64,000 bases of DNA from Cellulomonas sp. JZ18 (GTDB lineage: Bacteria; Actinomycetota; Actinomycetes; Actinomycetales; Cellulomonadaceae): NCBI RefSeq assembly GCF_009720485.1, contig NZ_CP045245.1:3844001-3908000 (forward strand), written 5' to 3'. The notes below the pieces were generated by a model. The model saw only the letters and a program-made list of their open reading frames with translations. It had not been told where the DNA came from and did no database searches. The translations under genes were made by a program, and so were the position numbers. Position 1 is the stretch's first letter; the number at the start of each line of letters is the position of its first letter. Of the stretch, positions 16,855-25,715 are shown one piece after another.

Positions 16855-17922
16855 TCAGCGCGGCGCGTGCTCGGCCGCGACCTCCAGGACGAGGTCGTTC
16901 GCCTCCTTCTCGCCCACGCTCACGCGCACGCCGTCGCCGGCGAAGGGACGGACGACCACACCCGCCCGGGTGCAGCGCTCCGCGAACGCCGTCGTCCGGT
17001 CGCCGAGCGGCAGCCACACGAAGTTGGCCTGCGAGTCCGGCACGGCCCAGCCCTGGCCCCGCAGGGCGTCGAGCACCCGGGTGCGCTCGGCGACGAGGGC
17101 GTCGACGCGGGTGAGCAGCTCACCCTCGGCGCGCAGCGACGCGAGCGCCGCGAGCTGGGCGACGTGCGAGACCCCGAACGGCGTGGACGCCGCCCGGATG
17201 CCCGCGGCGAGGCGCGGACGCGCCACCGCGTAGCCCACCCGCAGCCCGGCCAGGCCGTACGCCTTGGAGAACGTGCGCAGGACGACGACGTTGGGGTGCT
17301 CGGCGAGCAGCGCGAGCGCGTCGGGCGCCTGCGGGTCCCGCACGAACTCCACGTACGCCTCGTCGAGCACCACGAGCACGTCCTTCGGCACCCGCGCGAG
17401 GAGGTCGCGCAGCTCGCCGTCCCGCACCGCCGGCCCGGTCGGGTTGTTGGGCGTGCACACGAGGACGACCTTCGTGCGCTTGGTGACGGCGTCCGCCATG
17501 GCCGGCAGGTCGAGGCGACCCTCGGCCGTCACGGGCACGCGGACGCCGCGCGCGTGCGCCAGGTCGACCGCGATCGGGTACGCCTCGAACGAGCGCCACG
17601 GCAGCACGACCTCGTCGCCCGCCTCGCACACCGCCGTCAGCACGTGCCCGAGCACGGCCACCGACCCGCAGCCGGCGACGACCGACTCCTGCGCGACCCC
17701 CAGCCGCTCGCCGATCGCCGCCGTCAGCTCCGTGGCGAACATGTCCGGGTACCGGTTGACGTCGGCGGCGGCGTCGACGATCGCCGCGACGACCGACGGC
17801 AGCGGCGGGTACGGGTTCTCGTTCGACGACAGCTTGTACGCGGCCGCGCCGACGGGCGCACGGGCCCCCGGGACGTACGCGGGCAGGTCGGCGAGGGCCT
17901 TGCGGAGGGGGACGCGGCTCAC
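16855..17922 (-). CDS. hisC: histidinol-phosphate/aromatic aminotransferase (HisC family)
   Basis: 355 aa, fold-type I PLP aminotransferase. Visible are KLSSNENPYPP at the N-terminus, NNPTGP (159-164) contacting PLP, DEAY (187-190) and the Schiff-base Lys220 in TFSKAYGLAG. C-terminal Arg in VRPFAGDGVRVSVG binds the substrate carboxylate. It stands alone rather than in a his operon, so it may be the aromatic (phenylalanine) aminotransferase paralogue common in actinobacteria rather than the histidine enzyme. GTG start; it lies upstream of and on the same strand as the dehydrogenase operon, separated by 142 bases with the operator pair. Confidence 0.88.
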   Translation of the reverse strand: MSRVPLRKALADLPAYVPGARAPVGAAAYKLSSNENPYPPLPSVVAAIVDAAADVNRYPDMFATELTAAIGERLGVAQESVVAGCGSVAVLGHVLTAVCEAGDEVVLPWRSFEAYPIAVDLAHARGVRVPVTAEGRLDLPAMADAVTKRTKVVLVCTPNNPTGPAVRDGELRDLLARVPKDVLVVLDEAYVEFVRDPQAPDALALLAEHPNVVVLRTFSKAYGLAGLRVGYAVARPRLAAGIRAASTPFGVSHVAQLAALASLRAEGELLTRVDALVAERTRVLDALRGQGWAVPDSQANFVWLPLGDRTTAFAERCTRAGVVVRPFAGDGVRVSVGEKEANDLVLEVAAEHAPR

Positions 17923-17963
17923 GCCGCCAGCATGCCACCGCCCGACGGTGGCAGGATCCGGGC

Positions 17964-18338
17964 ATGGGATTCGTCGTGCGCGTCCTCATCAACGGTGTGG
18001 CGATCTGGCTGGCGACGCTCGTGCTGCCCGGCCTCGAGGTGCTCGGCGGGGACTCCACCGCCGGGCGGATCGGCGTGATCCTGCTGGTCGCGCTGGTGTT
18101 CGGGATCGTCAACGCCGTCGTCAAGCCGATCGTCAAGCTGGTCTCGTTGCCGCTGTACGTCCTCACGCTCGGGCTGTTCACGCTGGTGGTGAACGCGCTC
18201 ATGCTCATGCTCACGGCGTGGATCACGGAGCGCACCGACTGGGGCCTGCGGATCGACAACTTCGGCACGGCCGTGCTCGGGGCGCTCATCGTCTCCGTCG
18301 TCAGCTTCGTGCTCTCCGCCCTCACGAACCGCGACTGA
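17964..18338 (+). CDS. phage holin family 4-type small membrane protein
   Basis: 124 aa with four hydrophobic helices (about 5-22, 31-52, 58-80, 95-118) and the conserved FGIVNAVVKPIVKLVSLPLYVLTLG segment of the PF04020 (YvlD-type) family. Despite the family name these are usually host genes, not prophage. No phage genes are nearby. Its stop overlaps the stop of the convergent hydrolase gene by 17 bases. Confidence 0.85.
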   Translation: MGFVVRVLINGVAIWLATLVLPGLEVLGGDSTAGRIGVILLVALVFGIVNAVVKPIVKLVSLPLYVLTLGLFTLVVNALMLMLTAWITERTDWGLRIDNFGTAVLGALIVSVVSFVLSALTNRD

Positions 18339-19815
18339 CCCCGGTCGGCACCGGCACCGCGCCGGGCGACGGCACCGGGACCGGACCCGGGCCCGGCGTG
18401 GGCACCTCGAGCGGCGTCGACGCCACCCAGCGCGTCGTCGTCGCGACGGCCCCCTCGGCTCCCGGTCGCAGCACCTCCCGCACGCCCCGTCCCTCCTCCC
18501 GGTCCGCGGGCCAGCGCGCCATCTCCGCGTCGAGCGCGGCGGCCGTGTCCACGTAGCCGCTCACGGCGTGCGCGCCGAACGGTGTGAGCGGTGCCGTCGT
18601 CCCGTCCACCACGACGATGTCCGCCCGGCCGGCACGGGCGTCCGGGTTCCCGTCGACGGCGTGGACGGGATCCGCCGCCTTCACGAGCGCGACGTGCTGC
18701 ACGTGCGACGGCAGCACGCGCCCGATGTCCGGCGAGCCGGCGGTGACCACGCTGCGGACCGCGTACGCGCCGGTCGCCGCGACGCTCGCCGCGACCATCC
18801 CGCCCTGCGAGTGCCCGACGAGCATCACCGGGTCGTCCCGCCCGACGCCCGCGCCGGCCATCGCGTCGAGCACGGCCTGCGTCATGGGGTCGGGCACGCC
18901 GCCCATCAGCGCGAGGTTGGTCGCGGCGTTCGTCGGCACGTCCCCGCCCAGCGACCCGGTCTGGGTGCCGGGGACCGCGACGACCCAGGTCACCACGCCG
19001 TCCGGGTGCTCGAGCCGCTGGACGGTGATCGTCGCGGGCGGGAGGTGGGGCTCGCCCTTCCCGTACGTCTGCTCGACGGCGCGCAGCCCGCCGCGGACGT
19101 CGCTGATCGGCGCGAGCGGCGGCGCGGCGAGGTACGGGGTCACGACCGCGGGCCGGTCGGGCAGCGCACCCGCCGCCACGCGCGCCACGTCGCGGACGGA
19201 GTGGCCGCTGCGCATCCACAGCGGCAGCCACGCGCCGGCCGCACCGGCGAGGTAGGCGGTCGCGTGCGCCGTGCCCGTCGCGTCGAGCATGCGCGCCGGC
19301 ACCGTGCCGAGCCCGTGCAGCGTCGCGCCCAGCGGGTGGGGCCCGCCACGCGTCCACACGAGCACGTGCCGCGTCCAGTCCTCGAGCACCTGGTGCAGCA
19401 CCCAGCCGCCGGCCGCCGAGAGCAGCAGCGCGGGCGCCAGCGGTCCGCTCCACGCGGTGGACGCGCCGGCCGCACCGAGGCCGGACCGGAAGAGCCGCGT
19501 GACGGCCGTCTCCGCCCCGGCGTACCCCGTCGCGGCGCGCGTCAGGTGGTCGGCGAGCTCGCGCAGCTGGTCCGCGACGCGGTGCGGCGCGTGCCACGCC
19601 GTGCGGGCGTCCCGCAGCGCGACCTCGAGCGCGGCGGCGTCCGGCGTGGGAGCGAGCGAGGCGACCTCGTGCGACGCGACGGCGAGGTCCGTGCCGGCGC
19701 CGTCGAGCCGGTGCGCGACCGCGCGCAGGCGTGCGGCCGCCTGCTGCAGCCCGTCGGGGTCCACGGTCGAGGTGCCCCCGGACCCGACCGTCACGACGAC
19801 GCCGTCCCCGCTCAC
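18322..19815 (-). CDS. alpha/beta hydrolase with helical N-terminal region (DUF1023-like)
   Basis: 497 aa. The first ~130 residues are helical (DPDGLQQAAARLRAVAHRLDGAGTDLA and RVADQLRELADHLTRAATGYAGAE), recalling WXG100/ESX-type modules. Two hydrophobic stretches follow. The C-terminal hydrolase has VAVPGTQT and a nucleophile elbow GHSQGG in VMLVGHSQGGMVAAS, and ends with a Pro-rich tail of (PGP)n/VPVP type. The GTG start overlaps the stop of the upstream 89-aa gene as GTGA. The pair resembles secreted actinobacterial modules with a small helical partner. Substrate and secretion route are unknown. Confidence 0.75.
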   Translation of the reverse strand: MSGDGVVVTVGSGGTSTVDPDGLQQAAARLRAVAHRLDGAGTDLAVASHEVASLAPTPDAAALEVALRDARTAWHAPHRVADQLRELADHLTRAATGYAGAETAVTRLFRSGLGAAGASTAWSGPLAPALLLSAAGGWVLHQVLEDWTRHVLVWTRGGPHPLGATLHGLGTVPARMLDATGTAHATAYLAGAAGAWLPLWMRSGHSVRDVARVAAGALPDRPAVVTPYLAAPPLAPISDVRGGLRAVEQTYGKGEPHLPPATITVQRLEHPDGVVTWVVAVPGTQTGSLGGDVPTNAATNLALMGGVPDPMTQAVLDAMAGAGVGRDDPVMLVGHSQGGMVAASVAATGAYAVRSVVTAGSPDIGRVLPSHVQHVALVKAADPVHAVDGNPDARAGRADIVVVDGTTAPLTPFGAHAVSGYVDTAAALDAEMARWPADREEGRGVREVLRPGAEGAVATTTRWVASTPLEVPTPGPGPVPVPSPGAVPVPTGVSRGS

Positions 19816-20081
19816 CACCGGGCACCGCCCTCGTGCGGCAGCGCGCCGACGGGCGGCACGCACACGGCGGCGGCCTGTGCCGCCCTCGCGCGACCGTCCA
19901 CCTCGTCGAGTGCGGCCAGCTGCAGGCGCACCGCGACCTCGAGGTCCTGCACGCGAAGCGCGGCGCCCTCGGCGGCGCCACCGGTCCACAGGACGTCGTC
20001 GAGCACGGTGAGGGACGCGCGCGCGGCGACGACGTCGGCGCGTGCGGCGTCCACGAGGGCATGGAAGCGCGGGGTCGGCAT
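19812..20081 (-). CDS. small helical protein coupled to the alpha/beta hydrolase
   Basis: 89 aa, starting MPTPRFHALV. It consists of two predicted amphipathic helices (ALVDAARADVVAARASLTVLDDVLW and LRVQDLEVAVRLQLAALDEVDGRARAAQ) with a GGA turn between. No WxG motif is present, but size and helical hairpin shape resemble WXG100-type partners. The stop overlaps the hydrolase GTG by 4 nt, which implies coupled translation and probably complex formation. I do not recognise a family. Confidence 0.65.
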   Translation of the reverse strand: MPTPRFHALVDAARADVVAARASLTVLDDVLWTGGAAEGAALRVQDLEVAVRLQLAALDEVDGRARAAQAAAVCVPPVGALPHEGGARW

Positions 20082-20212
20082 GGGCGGGGACGCTAGGCGC
20101 GGTCCGCGGCGCGCCGTCGCCGCCCAGGTCCTGCCTGCGGGGGGCCTCGTCCTCCCGCGGGGCTGGGGGCGGATCGACGTCGTGTGCCCCCGTCCGCCCG
20201 GCGGCCGGCTCC

Positions 20213-20854
20213 TCAGTCCTCCGGCAGGGCCTGCCGCCACCACGGCACGTCGGGGCGCACGAGCACCACGGCCGCGACGAGCACGGCCGCCACCACACCG
20301 CCCACGCGCCACACGTCGCCCGCCGCGACCCCGCCCGCGAGCGCGGTCGCGCCCAGGGCCAGCACCTGCGCACCGGCCTGCGCGACGAGCGCGGGCGGAG
20401 CCGCGTCGCGCAGCACCGCGACCTCGACGCGCGTGTCCCACCGGGTGCGCGCGGCGACCGCGGTGAGCCACAGCAGCACGTGCACCAGCAGCACGAGCAG
20501 CGCCAGCCGCCACGCCTCGGGCGGCCCCGCGACGAGCAGCCGCACCCCGACGGCGAGCACGACGAACCCCGCCGCGACCGACCGGGGCCAGAACGCGGGG
20601 GCCGCGGCGGCGACCGTCAGCGCGGCGGCCAGCACGGTCGTCGGCCGCGGACCGGGCGACCCGAGCGCGACCGCCACGGCACCCGCCCCGACCAGCGCGA
20701 GCACGACGCGCAGCAGGAGGGCGCCGACCACCGGACCCGTGCGGAGCTCGACGTGCGGCACCGTCGCCGTGCCCCCGCCGTCGGCGCCGCGCACGCGCGC
20801 CCACGTCCGCCGCGCCCCGTCCGCCCACGTGCGCGCCCGCGCGGCGGCCCTCAC
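20213..20854 (-). CDS. integral membrane protein, last gene of the MoxR-DUF58 operon
   Basis: 213 aa with about six hydrophobic segments (VVGALLLRVVLALVGAGAVAVAL, VLAAALTVAAAAPAF, SVAAGFVVLAVGVRLLVAG, LALLVLLVHVLLWLTAVAA, VLALGATALAGGV, VVAAVLVAAVVLV). It starts at a GTG that overlaps the DUF58 stop as GTGA. No family with a known function recognised. Position suggests a structural partner of the MoxR/DUF58 system. Confidence 0.75.
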   Translation of the reverse strand: MRAAARARTWADGARRTWARVRGADGGGTATVPHVELRTGPVVGALLLRVVLALVGAGAVAVALGSPGPRPTTVLAAALTVAAAAPAFWPRSVAAGFVVLAVGVRLLVAGPPEAWRLALLVLLVHVLLWLTAVAARTRWDTRVEVAVLRDAAPPALVAQAGAQVLALGATALAGGVAAGDVWRVGGVVAAVLVAAVVLVRPDVPWWRQALPED

Positions 20855-22172
20855 GCCGGCACCCCCGCACCGGGCCGGCGCTGGGAGCGCCGCGCGAGGG
20901 TCCGCAGCGCCACCGCGGGCGCGTCCCGCCAGGTGACGAGCTCGACGTCGTGGTCGGCGAGCGCGGCGAGGCGGTCCGTGCGCGCGATCTGCACGATGCG
21001 CAGCGCCAGCCGCTCACGCTGCCCCAGGTGCGCGGTGCGCACGCGGGGCAGCACGTCGACCGCGACGACGCGGTGCCCCGCCCGGCGCCACTGCTCGGCC
21101 ACGACCACCGCCTCGTCGTCGAGGAACGTCGAGAAGAGCACGACGAGCGCCCCGGACGGCACGCGCGGCGGACGCAGGCGGGTCGCCGGCTCGCCCTCCG
21201 GGTGCGTCAGCGCCAGGGCGTGCCGGACCCGGTCGAGCTGGCGTCGCCCGCCCCCGGCGGCAGGGGGCGGCGGCGCACCCCGAGGTCGTCCAGCCCCACC
21301 CGGTCGCCGCGGTCCAGGAACGCGCGTGCCACCGCCGCGGCGGCCTGCCGGGCGCGGTCGAGCGAGGTGGCGTCCTGCGGCCGCGGCGGCTGCGACCCGC
21401 GCCATGTCAGCGGGTCCGGCCCGACCTCGTCACGGCTGTCGACGACGAGCACGACGACGGCCTCGGCGAGCGCGTGCTCGCGGCGCACCCACAGCTCGCG
21501 CAGGTCCGGCGCGCGCCGGGCCGTGACGCGCCAGTCGATCCGCCGCAGCCGGTCCCCCGGGCCGAACGGGTGGACGTCGCGCAGGTCGCCGCCCTCCCCC
21601 GGCCGGCGCGAGCCGTGCGCCCCGGTCAGGCCGCGCAGGCGCGGGGGCAGGGGCACGTCGGGCAGGCTGCCGGCGGCCGGCAGGACCACGGTGCGGCGGG
21701 TGGCCCGCGGCGCCGGGTCCGAGACGCTCACGAGGCCCGGGCCGACCCCCTGCACCTGCACCGTCGCGACCTCCTGCGGGCCCGTGCGCACGGTGCGCGC
21801 GAGCAGGGGCAGCCGGCGGCTGCCGGGCGTGCGCACGAGCGCGTGGACGACCGGGCGGTCGTGCCGCAGCACGTCGACGGTCACCGCCGCGGTGCCCGCG
21901 GGCGCGTCGAGGACGACGGCGGCCGAGAGCGTGCCGCCCGGGCCCTCCTCGCCGGCGACGACGGCCGCCCGCACCAGCCCGGACGGGCGGCGCAGCAGGT
22001 GCCACGCCGTGACGACCAGCGGCGCCGCGCCCAGCACGGCGACGTCGGGACGCCCCGCGAACGCGCCGACGAGCAGCAGCACCGCGCAGGCGGCCGCCCC
22101 GACGGCGGTCGACGCGACGTCCACCCACCGCTCGGGCGCCTGCGGCGCGCTCGCCCCGTCGCCGGACGTCAT
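20851..22172 (-). CDS. DUF58 domain protein (apparent 1-nt frameshift)
   Basis: The ATG at 22170-22172 overlaps the MoxR stop (ATGA). Two N-terminal membrane helices (about 20-60) and a beta-rich region lead to the DUF58 signature GDLRDVHPFGPGDRLRRIDWRVTARR, then a VWA-like part (VVVLVVDSRDEVG). The end (GALVVLFSTFLDDEAVVVAEQWRRAGHRVVAVDVLP) is in another frame. One extra G in the run opposite CCCCC 21251-21255 joins the two through LPPGGGRRQLDRVRHALA and gives 440 aa. DUF58 proteins act with MoxR ATPases in envelope or assembly processes; the exact target is unknown. Confidence 0.87.
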
Positions 22173-23161
22173 GCCCGGCGCGCGGTCGTCGGCCCCGGCA
22201 CCTGGGCGAGCACCTCGTCGACGACGGACCGGGGGGCGAGCCCGGACGCCCACGCCTGCGGGGTCAGCGACAGGCGGTGCGCGAGCGCCGGCACGGCGAC
22301 GGCCTTGACGTCCTCCGGGGTGACGAAGTCGCGGCCGTCGAGCACCGCGAGCGACCGTGCGACCAGCACGAGCGCCTGCGAGCCGCGCGGCGACGCCCCC
22401 ACCTCCACGGCCCGGTGCGCGCGCGTCGCCGCGGCGAGGTCGACGCAGTACGCGAGCACGTCGGGGTCGACCGTGACCGCCTCCACGCCGGCCTGCATCG
22501 CGACGAGCGTCGCGGCGTCCACCACGCGCCGCACCGACGCCTGCTCCTGCCGGCGCTCCAGCCGCCGCGCGAGCACGTCCACCTCCGCGTCCCGGGCCGG
22601 GTACCCGACCGCGAGCCGCACCATGAAGCGGTCGAGCTGCGCCTCGGGCAGCGGGTACGTGCCCTCGTACTCCACGGGGTTGGACGTCGCGACCACGTGG
22701 AACGGGTCCGGCAGGCGGTGCGTGCGCCCGTCGACGCTGACCTGCCGCTCCGCCATCGCCTCCAGCAGCGCGGACTGCGTCTTGGGCGGGGTGCGGTTGA
22801 TCTCGTCCGCGAGCAGCAGACCCGCGAAGACCGGACCCGGCCGGAACTCGAACGCGGCCGTCGCGGGGTCGAACACGCTCGAGCCGGTCACGTCGGACGG
22901 CAGCAGGTCGGGCGTGCACTGCACGCGGCGGAAGTCCAGGCCGAGCGCGGTGGCGAGGCTGCGGGCCGCGAGCGTCTTGCCCAGACCGGGCACGTCCTCG
23001 AACAGCACGTGCCCGCCGGCGAGCACCGCGGCGAGCGCGAGCCGCAGCGGCTCCCGCATGCCGACCACGACGGTGGCGACCTCGTCGAGGACCGCGAGCC
23101 CGCGGTCGCGGACCTCGGCGACGGTGAGGGCCGGCGCGGTGGCGGTGGGGGCGTCGGTCAT
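22169..23161 (-). CDS. MoxR family AAA+ ATPase
   Basis: 330 aa. Walker A DVPGLGKT (56-63), Walker B LLLADEINR (about 114-122), sensor region VVATSNPVEYEGTYPLPEAQLDRF with its arginine, and the C-terminal lid domain. This is the standard MoxR architecture; family members are ATP-driven chaperones working with VWA/DUF58 partners. The ATG overlaps the stop of the upstream gene (ATGA), and its own stop overlaps the DUF58 start. It is therefore in a tightly coupled operon with DUF4129 and DUF58 genes. Confidence 0.95.
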   Translation of the reverse strand: MTDAPTATAPALTVAEVRDRGLAVLDEVATVVVGMREPLRLALAAVLAGGHVLFEDVPGLGKTLAARSLATALGLDFRRVQCTPDLLPSDVTGSSVFDPATAAFEFRPGPVFAGLLLADEINRTPPKTQSALLEAMAERQVSVDGRTHRLPDPFHVVATSNPVEYEGTYPLPEAQLDRFMVRLAVGYPARDAEVDVLARRLERRQEQASVRRVVDAATLVAMQAGVEAVTVDPDVLAYCVDLAAATRAHRAVEVGASPRGSQALVLVARSLAVLDGRDFVTPEDVKAVAVPALAHRLSLTPQAWASGLAPRSVVDEVLAQVPGPTTARRA

Positions 23162-23790
23162 GCGTCGGTCCTCCCGGGACGGGGGTCGGGGGCGTGGGGT
23201 GCGGCGGGGGCGTGGGGTGCGGCGGGGGCGGGGTGGGACGAGGGGGCGGGGACGGCCTCCGGCGGTGCCGGGTCGGGTCCGAGCCGTTCGAGCGCCGTGA
23301 TCGTGTGCGCGACGTCGGCGGGGGTGGGCAGCGGGTGCGACGTGCGGGTGAGCGTGGTGCGGGCGCGCGCGCCGAGGAGCCGCTCGACGTCCGCGCCGCT
23401 GCCGGGGTCCCGCAGGTCCACCCCGTGCCGGGCCAGCCGTCCCGCCGCGACGTCCCGCAGGCGCCGCAGGACGCGCTCGCCGGCGCGGCCGTCCCGCGCG
23501 ACCATCGTCCACGCGAGCTCGAGCACCTCGCCGCGCACGCCGTCGCGCCGGTGCAGCGGCGGCGGGTCGGGAACGGGCTCGGGACGCAGGTCGACGCGCT
23601 CCAGCACCGCCGCCAGCCCGCCCGCCCCGACCGCGACCACGAGGGTCGGCACCAGGTCGAGGCCGAGCACGAGCAGCACGGCCGTGGTCAGCGCGGCGGC
23701 GACGGCGGGACGCACCAGCCGCGCGGCGACCCGACGCAGCAGCTGCACCGCGGTCGTGCCCACGCCCTGCACCGCGCCCCGACCCTGCAC
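23158..23790 (-). CDS. hypothetical protein with two membrane helices, MoxR operon
   Basis: 210 aa from a GTG at 23788-23790; another GTG at 23763 is an equally good start. The N-terminal hydrophobic pair (RPAVAAALTTAVLLVLGLDLV, TLVVAVGAGGLAAVLERV) precedes a helical cytosolic part (GEVLELAWTMVARDGRAGERVLRRLRDVAAGRLARHGVDL) and a Pro/Ala/His-rich tail. It resembles the unnamed proteins found between DUF4129 and MoxR genes in actinomycetes. The start region overlaps a 17-bp tandem repeat, so the N-terminus may vary. Confidence 0.75.
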   Translation of the reverse strand: MQGRGAVQGVGTTAVQLLRRVAARLVRPAVAAALTTAVLLVLGLDLVPTLVVAVGAGGLAAVLERVDLRPEPVPDPPPLHRRDGVRGEVLELAWTMVARDGRAGERVLRRLRDVAAGRLARHGVDLRDPGSGADVERLLGARARTTLTRTSHPLPTPADVAHTITALERLGPDPAPPEAVPAPSSHPAPAAPHAPAAPHAPDPRPGRTDA

Positions 23791-23834
23791 CGCCCCCGAC
23801 CGTGCACCGCCCCCGACCGTGCACCGCGCCGCCG
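23767..23834. repeat. 17-bp tandem repeat, four copies
   Basis: Units 23767-23783, 23784-23800, 23801-23817 and 23818-23834 follow the pattern CGTGCACCGCCCCCGAC with 1-4 changes. The array covers the start codon region of the 210-aa gene and ends just before the DUF4129 stop. Each unit supplies an in-frame-shifting GTG, since 17 is not a multiple of 3. Confidence 0.8.
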
Positions 23835-23835
23835 C

Positions 23836-24632
23836 TCACCCGGCCCCCTGCGCGTCGTCCCGCCGGTCGTCGTCGTCGGCGCGCCGGGCGAGACCGTCAC
23901 CCACGGCGGCGAGCAGCTCGCGCGCTCGCACGACGTCGGCCGCCGTCACCGCGTGCGCCGAGAAGCGCGCCGCCAGGTACAGGTCGAGCAGCGCGCGCGT
24001 CGCGACCGGGTCGGCGCGCGTGCCGTCGAGGACGTCGACCGTGAACTCCGTCGCCGTCTGGGCGCGGTCCCGCACCACGCCGGTCGAGGCGGCGGCGTCC
24101 TCGACCGCGACCCACGCCGCGACGACCGCGTCGCCCGGGGGCACGTCGTCGTCGAGCGCCCGCGCGGCGGACGCGACGCCGGCGCGCATCGCCGCGACCA
24201 CGTGCGTGTCGTCGACGTCGCCCTCGGCCCCGTCGAGGTCGTCGTCGCGGGGGCCGCCGTCGCGCACCCACCACCGGCGGCGCAGCAGCCACCGGGCGAG
24301 CAGGGCGAGCGCGGCGACGGCGACGAGGGTGAGCAGGGCGCCGACGACGTCCCCGAGCCACGCGGGCGGCGGGGGCGCGTCCTCGACCGTCCGGTCGGGC
24401 CCGGCGGTGGGCGGCGGCAGCTGCGGCGGCGCGCTGAACGTCGGCAGCTCGAGCGGGGCGACGGGGTCGGCGGTGAGCCGGACCGGACCCGCGAGCGCGG
24501 CGGCGAGCACGGCGACGACGACAAGCGCGGCGGCGAGCGCGGTGAGCGCGGCGGCGCGTCCCGCGGCGGGTGGCGCGGCCGGCGGGGCGAGGCGCGGCGC
24601 GGGGGTCGTGGCGTGCGCTGCGTCGTCGGCAC
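23836..24632 (-). CDS. DUF4129 domain membrane protein (apparent 1-nt frameshift near the start)
   Basis: Read directly, the frame can start only at GTG 24510, inside its first membrane helix (LTALAAALVVVAVLAAALAG), which is unlikely. A GTG at 24632 with a GGGGGAGGG site lies in another frame. One extra C in the run opposite GGGGG 24601-24605 joins it (VPTTQRTPRPPAPRLAPP) and yields about 265 aa with an intact first helix. A second helix (VVGALLTLVAVAALALLARWLL) follows. The DUF4129 part is VVAAWVAVEDAAASTGVVRDRAQTATEFTVDVL and the helical RALLDLYLAARFSAHAVTAADV. First gene of the MoxR operon. Confidence 0.8.
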
Positions 24633-24756
24633 GGCCCTCCCCCTCGTCGTCGGTGCGGCCGCGGCCAGGCTAGTGGGACGCGCCCGCGGGATCGACGGCC
24701 CGGCGGGCGATCCGCCGCACGGCGCGGTACCCAGGTCGGGAGGGGAGGGGACCGAC

Positions 24757-25715
24757 GTGACCGAGGGGACGAGGACGACGGGCGAGCGCGGACGCTCGGC
24801 GGGGGCGGCGGCGCTGGTGGGCGCCGGGCTCATGGCCGCGGTGGACGAGATCGTCTTCCACCAGCTGCTCGCCTGGCACCACTTCTACGACCGCGGGACC
24901 CCGGACGCCGCGCTGCTCTCCGACGGGCTGCTGCACGCCGCGGAGCTGGTCGCGCTCGTCGCGGGCGCGTTCCTGCTCGCGGACCTCGTGCGCCGGCGTG
25001 CGCTCGAGCCCGCGGCGGCGTGGGCGGGCGGGCTGCTCGGTGCCGGCGCGTTCCAGCTGCTCGACGGGCTGGTGGTGCACAAGGTGCTGCGCCTGCACCA
25101 GGTGCGCTACGACGTCGACCTGCTGCCGTACGACCTGGCGTGGAACGGGTTCGCGGTGCTGCTGCTGGTCGCGGGCGCGGTGCTCGCGTGGCGGGCGGGG
25201 CTGGTCCGCACGGCGGCCGGACGACGTGCGGCGTCGCCGGAGCGGGGGCGGCGGCGGGCGGGGCGGGAGGACGCGGAGCCCGTGGCGGACGTCGGGGCGG
25301 GCCCGACGCGCGGGGCGGCCCGGACCCGGAGGGTGGGCGCGACGCGGAAGGTGGGCGCGACGCGGAGGGTGGGCGCGACGCGGAAGGTGGGCTCGACGCC
25401 GGGGGCGGCGTCCCGGCGTGGCCCGCGCGTGACGTCGCACCGGTCCTGCCCGCCCCCCGCAGGACCGCGCCGGAGACGTGGCCGCCCACGGGCGCGGCCT
25501 CCGGGGACGACCCCGGACCCGACGCCCCGACCGGCGACGCCAGCGCTCCCCACCACGCCTCGGGCCGTCGCCGTGCGACCCGACCCGTCACCGGGGCGAC
25601 GCCCGCGGTCGACCCCGACGCGGCAGGACCGGCGCCCGACGACGTGCCCGACCGGAGCCGTCGGCGCCGCCGGGACGACGACCCGCCGTCGGGCCGGCGC
25701 GCCGCGGGCCGGTGA
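24757..25715 (+). CDS. DUF2243 membrane protein with long acidic tail (apparent 1-nt frameshift)
   Basis: The GTG start follows a GGGAGGGGAGGGG stretch. The DUF2243 core (about 1-150) has four hydrophobic helices and the hallmark histidines in DEIVFHQLLAWHHFYD, DGLLHAAELVAL and LLDGLVVHKVLRLHQVRYDVDLLPYDLAWNG, which suggest a metal site. The core frame runs on without stop into the next gene. Adding one G near the GGGG run 25294-25297 moves to the frame with a hydrophilic Gly/Asp/Glu/Pro tail that ends at 25715, overlapping the next GTG as GTGA (319 aa). The tail contains four GGRDAE-type repeats. DUF2243 genes commonly neighbour CtaG genes, as here. Confidence 0.82.
25328..25399 (+). repeat. 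18-bp tandem repeat, four copies, in the DUF2243 tail
   Basis: Units of GGAGGGTGGGCGCGACGC or GGAAGGTGGGCGCGACGC alternate at 25328-25345, 25346-25363, 25364-25381 and 25382-25399. In the repaired frame they code GGRDAE-like hexapeptides. Confidence 0.8.

Noticed and set aside
17964..18338. Holin-family gene as evidence of a prophage
   Set aside because: PF04020 proteins are mostly chromosomal in actinobacteria, and no other phage gene or attachment site is nearby.
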